Part shown: piece after piece, positions 58,290 through 64,000 of the stretch
Numbering within the stretch: position 1 is the first letter of the stretch
Layout of the letters: the number at the start of each line of letters is the position of its first letter
NCBI GenBank assembly: GCA_963829235.1
Contig: CAWHIF010000004.1
Span: forward strand, 62,001 to 126,000
Direction: 5' to 3'
DNA: 64,000 nucleotides
Origin: Bog-756 sp963829235
GTDB taxonomy: Bacteria > Actinomycetota > Acidimicrobiia > Acidimicrobiales > RAAP-2
Program-made: the position numbers and the translations under genes
Notes under the pieces: generated by a model
Database searches by the model: none
Told to the model about the DNA's origin: nothing
What the model saw: the letters and a program-made list of their open reading frames with translations, nothing else

Positions 58290-58784
58290 TCACTCGCGCA
58301 ACATGACCAGGTACACCCCGACGAAGAAGAGGGCGAGCGCCACCGCCGTCCACACGTAGAGGAGTACCGAGGCCAGGGCGTCGGCGGTGACCGCCTCGAC
58401 CAGGAGGAGCACGATCGAGGCGATCAACAGCGTCTTGCCCCAGCGTCGGGTGTTGTCCCGGGGCGTGGAGGACAGCGCCGCACCGTCCGGCCCGATGCCG
58501 GGGACGCCTTCGACCGCGGTGCCCTCCAAGAGGTCGGCGGCGATGTGCTCGAGTCCAAGGGAGGTGGCCACGGCGATGCCCAGCTCCGGGCGTTCGATGA
58601 CCAGCTCCTGAATCCGGCGGACGTAGGCCCTGCCCCTCGGGGTGCCGGCGGCACGGTCGGTCTCCGCCCCGGACCGCAGCTCCTCGGCGGCGCGCAGCAC
58701 CAGGTCGGGCTCGTCGCGTTCCAGCTCCCGTGCCGAGGCGAACGTGCCCTCGACCCTCAGCGCCCGTTCCCGATCGTCGGTCAA
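58290..58784 (-). CDS. Membrane protein with two C-terminal helices
   Basis: The 164-residue product has an acidic, helical cytoplasmic part (1-110; ARELERDEPDLVLRAAEELR) and two helices near the end (TLLIASIVLLLVEAVTA and SVLLYVWTAVALALFFVGVYL). TTG 58784 is the only plausible start; AAAGG lies 9 nt upstream. It is 77 bp downstream of the ABC permease gene on the same strand. Function unknown. Confidence 0.65.
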   Translation of the reverse strand: MTDDRERALRVEGTFASARELERDEPDLVLRAAEELRSGAETDRAAGTPRGRAYVRRIQELVIERPELGIAVATSLGLEHIAADLLEGTAVEGVPGIGPDGAALSSTPRDNTRRWGKTLLIASIVLLLVEAVTADALASVLLYVWTAVALALFFVGVYLVMLRE

Positions 58785-58862
58785 CCCATCGTGCCTTTCC
58801 GATCGTTCGCGACCACGGCCAAACCATAAGGCGGCACGGCCGGCCGAGCCGGTCGGCTCGGG

Positions 58863-61400
58863 CTACTCCTCGGCCAGCGCCTCGAGCACGGGAACGCGGG
58901 CTGCCTGGCGGGCCGGGAGGACACCGGCCAACACTCCGACGATCACGGCCAGGGCCACGTAGACGATGAGCGTGGGCCACGGGATGGCCAGCGTGGTCAG
59001 CCCGTCGGAGGTCAGGGAGCGCTGCAGGGTCCAGGCCCCGATCAGTCCGAGTACCGCCCCGACCAGTGCCCCGAGGGCGGCGATGATGGCCGACTCGAAT
59101 CGCAGGGCCGCGCCGAGCTGCCGGGTGGACATCCCGACGGCTCTGAGGAGCCCGATCTCCCGTACCCGCTCGGTCACCGACAGCATGAGGTTGGTCACGA
59201 TGCCCAGATACCCGATGATCAAGGCCAGCAGCGAGAGCACGGCCACCAGATCGATCTGGCGATTGATGGCCTGGTCCTGTGTGGCCTGCACCTGGGCCGG
59301 GTCCGACACCGACACCTCGGGATAGCCGGTCAGCGCCCGGGCCACGGCGGCCCGGGTGACCGATGCTCCGGCGCCGGGATCCCCGTCGACGAAGACGATC
59401 GAGGGCGGCAGGTCCGGATAGACACCGGCCAGCGTGGCCGCCGAGAAGAGGAAGCCTCCGTAGTAGCCCAGACTGTCGAAGAGGGCGGTGATCGGGCGGA
59501 GCGAGCGGGTCGGGGCGGCGGCGCCGTCCTGGGCGGGGAACACGAATGAGAGGACCTGGCCCAGGTGCCAACCCCGACCCGCGGCCAGTGACTGCTCGAC
59601 GGCGACTCCCCCGCTGCGCAGGCCGCCGAGGCTCCCCTGGATCTGACCGAGGCCGACCATGCGGGTGAAGTTCGACGTGTCGACGGCCGCGCCCCAGTCC
59701 GTCCCGTGGCCGTCGGTATGGAAGGTCAGATACGACATCGGCGACACGGCGCCGATGTGGGGCCCGGCCCGCAGGCTGGTCACGACGCCCGCGGGCATCG
59801 GTTGGACGACGGCGGGCCCACCCGAGGCCGGGCCGGACCCGGCCGCGGTGAGGACGTAGTCGGACAGGACGGTCTGGCTGAGCTGGTCGTCGGCCGACGC
59901 GTGAGCTGAGCTGGCGATGACGGCCAGGGCACAGATGAGCGCCACGCCGACGACCACCGAGGCGGCCGAGGCCGCCGTCCGCCGGGGGTGGCGAACCGCG
60001 TTCTGGCGGCCCAGGGAACCGGCGAATCCCCACAGGCGGGCGACCGGCCATCCGAGCACACCGGCCGAGGCCGCCACCGGCGCCTGGCCCAGGCCGGCGA
60101 CACCGAGGACGAGCGACAGAGCCCCGGCGACCACCAGGGCCGGCGCCGGGGCCACCAGCCCGACGGTGACCAGACCGGCCCCGAGAAGGGCGATCACCGC
60201 GGCGACCGGCCGGCGGACGGGGTGGGACATGGTTCCTTCGGCCACGGGATCCTGGCGCAGGGCGACCAGGGCGGGGACCCGACCGGCCTGCTCGGCCGGG
60301 ATGACCGACGCCACCACGGCCACTCCCGTCCCGGCGGCGAGGCAGATCACGGCACTCGACCAGTGCAACTGCAGGGGGCCGGTCGGGAGGGGGGTGCCCG
60401 ATGCCTGCACCAGGGCACGGAGGGCCAGGGCGGCGCCGAATCCGAGGCCGAGCCCGACGGCGGACGCCACCAGCCCGACCGCCGCCGCCTCACCCGCCAC
60501 CAGGAGGGCCAGTTGGGCTCGGCTGGTGCCGAGGCAGCGGAGCAGGGCCAGTTCCCGGCGCCGTTGCGCGACCAGGAGGGAGAAGGCGTTGAAGATGATG
60601 AACGCCCCGACCACCAGGGCGATGCAGACGAGGACCGTCAAGGTGGTGGTGAACGAGAGGACCTTCTCCGATGCCTGGGAGGCCACGTTGGCCGAGAGGG
60701 CCGCTGCGGTCAGCACCTGGTCGGAGGGCCCGACCACCGCCCGGAGCCGTGCCGCCAGGGCCCGGGGGCGCACCCCGGGTGTTGCCGAGACGAGCACTTC
60801 GCTCACCTGGCCGCGGAGACCGGCGAGCTGTTGGGCCACGGCGATGTCGACCCCGATGACCGATGCGTCGGGTGAGCCGGGGAGCCCCGTGCCCCGGACC
60901 ACGCCCACGAGGGTGAAGAGCCGGTCGGGCTGGCTGGACACCACCCGGACCTGCTGTCCGATCCGGAGGTGTCCGGCATCGAAGGTGCCCGAATCCACCA
61001 CCAGCTGCCTACCGGTAGTGGGCTGGTGCCCGAGGACGATGTGGGCCGCAGTGAGGCCCGGCACCGTCGGGGCCGACACGATCACCGAGTCGGAGGAACC
61101 GAGGAGCCGTCCGCCGACCAGCAGCTGGCCATAGCCGGACACCACCGGCTGGGTGCGGGCGACCCCGGGAACGGCGGCGATGTCACCGACCACCGACTGC
61201 GGGAGCGACCCGGGCCCGAAGACCGCCGCGGCCAGATCGGGAGGCTGCAGTGCCGACGCCTGGGTGACCGTCGTGGCCCGGACGCTGTCGGCCAGGACGA
61301 AGGACCCGGCCATGAAGGTGACCGCCACCACGATGGCGGCGGCGATGAGTCCGAGTCGTCGCCCGTGGGCCCTGGCCTCGGTGACGGCGACGCGGATCAC
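58863..61400 (-). CDS. ABC transporter permease, FtsX/MacB-like, duplicated
   Basis: The 845-residue product has two FtsX-type permease halves. Each has a large extracytoplasmic domain after its first helix and three helices at the end (for example NRQIDLVAVLSLLALIIGYLGIV and the C-terminal VYVALAVIVGVLAGVLPARQ). The coupling segments VTERVREIGLLRAVGMSTRQ and LVAQRRRELALLRCLGTSR are clear. It pairs with the ATPase upstream to form a type VII ABC system for lipid, lipoprotein or peptide export. GTG 61400 overlaps that stop as GTGA. Confidence 0.92.
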   Translation of the reverse strand: MIRVAVTEARAHGRRLGLIAAAIVVAVTFMAGSFVLADSVRATTVTQASALQPPDLAAAVFGPGSLPQSVVGDIAAVPGVARTQPVVSGYGQLLVGGRLLGSSDSVIVSAPTVPGLTAAHIVLGHQPTTGRQLVVDSGTFDAGHLRIGQQVRVVSSQPDRLFTLVGVVRGTGLPGSPDASVIGVDIAVAQQLAGLRGQVSEVLVSATPGVRPRALAARLRAVVGPSDQVLTAAALSANVASQASEKVLSFTTTLTVLVCIALVVGAFIIFNAFSLLVAQRRRELALLRCLGTSRAQLALLVAGEAAAVGLVASAVGLGLGFGAALALRALVQASGTPLPTGPLQLHWSSAVICLAAGTGVAVVASVIPAEQAGRVPALVALRQDPVAEGTMSHPVRRPVAAVIALLGAGLVTVGLVAPAPALVVAGALSLVLGVAGLGQAPVAASAGVLGWPVARLWGFAGSLGRQNAVRHPRRTAASAASVVVGVALICALAVIASSAHASADDQLSQTVLSDYVLTAAGSGPASGGPAVVQPMPAGVVTSLRAGPHIGAVSPMSYLTFHTDGHGTDWGAAVDTSNFTRMVGLGQIQGSLGGLRSGGVAVEQSLAAGRGWHLGQVLSFVFPAQDGAAAPTRSLRPITALFDSLGYYGGFLFSAATLAGVYPDLPPSIVFVDGDPGAGASVTRAAVARALTGYPEVSVSDPAQVQATQDQAINRQIDLVAVLSLLALIIGYLGIVTNLMLSVTERVREIGLLRAVGMSTRQLGAALRFESAIIAALGALVGAVLGLIGAWTLQRSLTSDGLTTLAIPWPTLIVYVALAVIVGVLAGVLPARQAARVPVLEALAEE

Positions 61401-62128
61401 TGGGTCTCGTACAGGCGGACCCGGTCGAGGACGGTGTCGGCGGTCGGGCGGGCCAGGTCGCCGACCAGCACGCCGTCCACTAGGAAGACGGCGCGATCGG
61501 TGAAACCGACCGCCCGCGGGTCGTGGCTCACCATGACCACGGTCTGCAGGCTGGCATGCACCACCCCGGCCAGCAGCTCGAGGAGCTCGGTCCCGGCCTT
61601 GGTGTCGAGGTTACCGGTGGGCTCGTCGGCGAAGACCACCTCTGGTCGCGGGGCCAGGGCCCGGGCCACCGCCACCCGCTGCTGCTGGCCGCCGGAGAGC
61701 TCCGAGGGGCGGTGGTGGACGCGGTCACCCAGCCCGAGGATGTCGATGACGTGATCGAGCCAGCCGGTGTCGACCGTGGACCGGCTGATGGAGAAGGGAA
61801 GGACGATGTTCTCCATGACCGACATCGACGGCAGCAGGTTGAAGGACTGGAAGACGAAGCCGACTCGATTCCGTCTCATGATGGCGGCGTCGTTCTCCGA
61901 CAGGTTGGAGACTTCGAGGTCCCCGACGTAGGCGCGACCCGATGTCAGGCGATCCAGTCCGGCCGCACAGTGCAGCAGGGTCGACTTGCCGGAGCCGGAC
62001 GGTCCCATGATGGCCGTGAACGACCCGGCGGCGAACTCGACGCTGACTCCCCGGAGGGCGTGCACCGCGGCATCCCCGACCCCGTACTGCTTGTATGCAT
62101 CGACGGTGCGGGCGCCCGGTCCTGACAT
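61397..62128 (-). CDS. ABC transporter ATPase, LolD/MacB family
   Basis: The 243-residue product has Walker A GPSGSGKST, Q loop FQSFNLLP, signature LSGGQQQR, Walker B VVFADEP, D loop LD and H loop His in VSHDPRAV. The family partners with FtsX-type permeases, as here. Confidence 0.96.
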   Translation of the reverse strand: MSGPGARTVDAYKQYGVGDAAVHALRGVSVEFAAGSFTAIMGPSGSGKSTLLHCAAGLDRLTSGRAYVGDLEVSNLSENDAAIMRRNRVGFVFQSFNLLPSMSVMENIVLPFSISRSTVDTGWLDHVIDILGLGDRVHHRPSELSGGQQQRVAVARALAPRPEVVFADEPTGNLDTKAGTELLELLAGVVHASLQTVVMVSHDPRAVGFTDRAVFLVDGVLVGDLARPTADTVLDRVRLYETQ

Positions 62129-62173
62129 GTACCGGTCCGCTTCGCCAGGGTCCCGTGTGCCGGATGCTGGCGG

Positions 62174-62575
62174 CTAGCTCAACCCCAGGCTGGCGCAGAT
62201 ACCGGTGGTGACCTTCTCTGCGTGTTCGAATTTCGTGGTCTTGCCCTCGAGCAGGTCCCTTCCCAGGTAGCCCGCCTCGGCGTGCAGTTTGGAGCTCTCC
62301 GCCTCCCGCAACTGCTTGATGAGCTGCTTGAGCTCGTCGGCCGAGGGCGTGACCCCCTTGGCCTTGTCGCTCTTGAGCGTGGCGAGGGTGGCGCACGCCA
62401 CCTTGTCGTTCGGGCCGGCCGTCTTGCTTGCCGTCCCTGTCGTCGCGGTGCTTACGGTGGTCGACGTCTTGGCGGTCTTCGTGGTGGTGGAGGTCGTGCT
62501 TGTCGTGTTCCCAAAGGCGCAGCCCGCGCCGAGGAGGGCAACCGCCAACACACCGATGATCCAGAGATGCCGCAT
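62174..62575 (-). CDS. Small lipoprotein
   Basis: The 133-residue product begins MRHLWIIGVLAVALLGAGCA, with lipobox LGAGC and predicted Cys19 lipidation. A Thr/Ser/Lys-rich spacer follows (residues 22-55), then a helical part with VACATLATLKSD, LKQLIKQLREAESSKLHAEA and a Cys near the end (GICASLGLS); two Cys may pair. TATATT, a -10 box, ends 7 nt before ATG 62575. Function unknown. Confidence 0.75.
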   Translation of the reverse strand: MRHLWIIGVLAVALLGAGCAFGNTTSTTSTTTKTAKTSTTVSTATTGTASKTAGPNDKVACATLATLKSDKAKGVTPSADELKQLIKQLREAESSKLHAEAGYLGRDLLEGKTTKFEHAEKVTTGICASLGLS

Positions 62576-62582
62576 GGGGTGC

Positions 62583-62588
62583 AATATA
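62583..62588 (-). promoter_or_regulatory. Putative -10 box (TATATT) of the lipoprotein gene
   Basis: TATATT on the minus strand ends 7 nt before ATG 62575. It stands out in GC-rich DNA. The -35 is not clear. Confidence 0.5.
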
Positions 62589-62880
62589 GTGTGAAGACTC
62601 CCGACGGTGCACGATTGGCGTGGGTTGGTTCGCGCCGAGGCGGGTATTTCGGCCGAAGCACGCACGATTGGTCAGACCGGTGATGTGTTCGGGGTCGGGA
62701 TCCGACGGAGATGGACGGTGATGGTCTTCGTCCGTCCTACGATCAGCTCACCGTCCGTCGGCTGCGCCACCAGCGAGTCGGGCAGGTCGCACCCACCCAC
62801 CAGGCGGCCCACCGCCGTCACCGCTGCCCTCGGCCACGCACGCGCAGGTAGATTCTGGCAGATGGCGGGGGATATTTTTG

Positions 62881-62909
62881 TTGCCCGGGGCACGGGCTTT
62901 GGGTAGCGT
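62881..62909 (+). promoter_or_regulatory. Putative promoter of the nucleotide-sugar dehydrogenase gene
   Basis: TTGCCC (62881-62886) and TAGCGT (62904-62909) are spaced 17 bp. The -10 ends 7 nt before ATG 62917, a leaderless layout. Confidence 0.5.
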
Positions 62910-62916
62910 CTTTGGT

Positions 62917-64000
62917 ATGGGGGCAAGCTTGACCACTGATGTGACGATCCTCGGTGGCTGCGGCCACGTCGGCATTCCCCTCGGACTTGCGCTGGCTGAT
63001 TCGGGGTCGACCGTCACGTTGTACGACACCAACCTGGCGGCCGTCGACACCGTGGGCTCGGGCAAGATGCCCCACCTCGAACCAGGAGCCGCCGAAGTGC
63101 TGCTGCGCACGCTGGCAGACAAACGGCTCTCGGTTTCCGCTGATGTGTCTTCGGTGGGTCGCTGCGAATTCCTCGTCATCGTGGTCGGCACCCCGATCGA
63201 CGAGCACCTCAATCCGGATCCGCAAGCGGTGGTCGAGGTGCTCGAGGGCGTGTCCGACGAGATGAAGGACGGCCAGATCCTCATCCTCCGCAGCACGGTG
63301 TTCCCAGGTGTCACCAGGATGGTCGAGCGCCTGGTGGAACGCCTCGGGAAATCAATCGACGTGGCCTTCTGCCCGGAGCGAATTGCCGAGGGCCACGCCA
63401 TGGAGGAGCTCCACTCACTGCCCCAGATCGTCGCCGCCCGGACCGATCGCGCCTTCGAACGGGCTGCCTCGCTCTTCGGTCGGCTCACCAAGTCGATCGT
63501 GCGGGTCGAGCCCGAAGAGGCGGAGTTGGCCAAGCTCTTCACCAATTCCTACCGCTACATCAAATTTGCCGCCGCCAACCAGCTCTTCATGATGGCCAAC
63601 GACTTCGGCCTGGACTACGAGCGGATACGGAGTGCAGTGGTCGAAGAGTATCCGCGGGCCGCGGATCTTCCCGGCCCCGGCTTTGCCGCCGGTCCCTGCC
63701 TGCTCAAGGACACCATGCAGCTGGCCGCGTTCAACAACAACAACTTCGCCCTCGGGCAGGCCAGCATGCAGATCAATGAAGGTCTCCCCCTCTACCTGGT
63801 CTCACGCCTGGCCGCCCGGTTCGACCTCGATGCGATGACGGTGGGCATCCTCGGGATGGCCTTCAAGGGTGGGTCGGACGACAATCGATCGAGCCTGTCG
63901 TACAAGCTGAAGCGTGTCCTGAAGGTGCGCGCCAGCTCGGTACTGACCACCGATCCCTACGTCACCAACGATGGGGAGCTGTCGCCGCTGGACCACGTCC
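62917..64000 (+). CDS. UDP-glucose/UDP-ManNAc-type nucleotide-sugar dehydrogenase, C-terminus beyond window
   Basis: The 361 codons visible cover most of a UDP-sugar 6-dehydrogenase. The N-terminal NAD fold is ILGGCGHVGIPLGLALADSG, followed by VVGTPIDEHLNPD and LILRSTVFPGVT. The catalytic Cys lies in FAAGPCLLKDTMQL, with KLFTNSYRYIKFAAANQLF before it. The C-terminal domain begins with GILGMAFKGGSDDNRSS. The first half looks more like the WecC (UDP-N-acetylmannosamine) than the UDP-glucose branch, but substrate is not settled. Products feed envelope polysaccharide synthesis. The last part is cut by the window edge. Confidence 0.93.
   Translation, partial: MGASLTTDVTILGGCGHVGIPLGLALADSGSTVTLYDTNLAAVDTVGSGKMPHLEPGAAEVLLRTLADKRLSVSADVSSVGRCEFLVIVVGTPIDEHLNPDPQAVVEVLEGVSDEMKDGQILILRSTVFPGVTRMVERLVERLGKSIDVAFCPERIAEGHAMEELHSLPQIVAARTDRAFERAASLFGRLTKSIVRVEPEEAELAKLFTNSYRYIKFAAANQLFMMANDFGLDYERIRSAVVEEYPRAADLPGPGFAAGPCLLKDTMQLAAFNNNNFALGQASMQINEGLPLYLVSRLAARFDLDAMTVGILGMAFKGGSDDNRSSLSYKLKRVLKVRASSVLTTDPYVTNDGELSPLDHV

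Larger units (their letters stand above)
62576..62916. other. Gene-free divergent promoter region
   Basis: This 341-bp stretch separates the lipoprotein gene (minus) from the nucleotide-sugar dehydrogenase gene (plus). It holds a -10 box for each. An 84-codon minus-strand frame (62672-62926) crosses the dehydrogenase promoter and has no coding signal. I see no RNA motif in the rest. Confidence 0.55.

Noticed and set aside
62672..62926. An 84-codon minus-strand ORF
   Set aside because: It runs across the dehydrogenase promoter and start codon, has no ribosome site and no recognisable domain.

Overview
The window is about 64 kb of high-GC DNA (roughly 68-70 percent by eye) from an actinobacterium. 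An Acidimicrobiia-like lineage fits best, but that placement is inference. The evidence is strong GC3 bias, frequent GTG and TTG starts, dense 4-nt stop/start overlaps, a minimal Ku, and the block HAD-tlyA-nadK-recN-pyrG-NUDIX-xerD-scpA-scpB-rluB-cmk-der, whose order resembles the Mycobacterium tuberculosis Rv1692-Rv1713 region. Many transcription units start with a TANNNT -10 box 6-8 nt before the start codon, which predicts leaderless mRNAs.

Layout. 1-1.2 kb: an unknown partial gene and a secreted protein. 1.4-5.5 kb: a redox operon with a membrane-tethered protein ending in the flavinylation motif SGAT, the FMN transferase ApbE, a ferric-reductase-like heme b membrane protein, a NuoF-like flavoprotein and a [3Fe-4S]-type ferredoxin. 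5.6-7.6 kb: a two-component system behind a 12-codon leader ORF. 7.7-16 kb: a phosphodiester glycosidase with a coupled leader ORF, small membrane and zinc-ribbon proteins, Ku, a GT87 mannosyltransferase-like protein, an FAD monooxygenase and two GNAT enzymes. 16-21 kb: a secreted protein with four near-identical 140-residue repeats, a secreted GH18 protein, tRNA-Pro(GGG), a small gene behind a perfect LexA box, and a 60-repeat pentapeptide protein.

21-33 kb is core: der and a DUF512 radical-SAM gene diverge from ispH, an HD-domain gene and a GT2. The long minus-strand operon scpA-scpB-rluB-aroH-tyrA-aroA-cmk-plsC couples chromosome segregation, aromatic amino acid synthesis and nucleotide/lipid genes. 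33-48 kb: trpS, a giant YfhO-type protein, an M50 protease, a DksA-like protein, a NUDIX-XerD in-frame fusion, pyrG, recN, a frameshifted nadK, tlyA, a histone-H1-like protein, a HAD phosphatase and a delta-9 desaturase. 48-64 kb is envelope-oriented: a DoxX-Rieske fusion, an OafA-like acyltransferase, a cellulose-synthase-like PilZ glycosyltransferase, an SDR, a GT-C-like protein, a degenerate PAP2 protein, a MacB-like ABC exporter, a lipoprotein and the start of a nucleotide-sugar dehydrogenase.

The most notable items are the SGAT-tailed putative flavin carrier beside apbE, the LexA-controlled 82-residue ORF, the NUDIX-XerD fusion with a slippage-type linker, the nadK frameshift, and the short leader ORFs coupled to downstream genes. 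No CRISPR array, insertion sequence, prophage or replication origin was seen.
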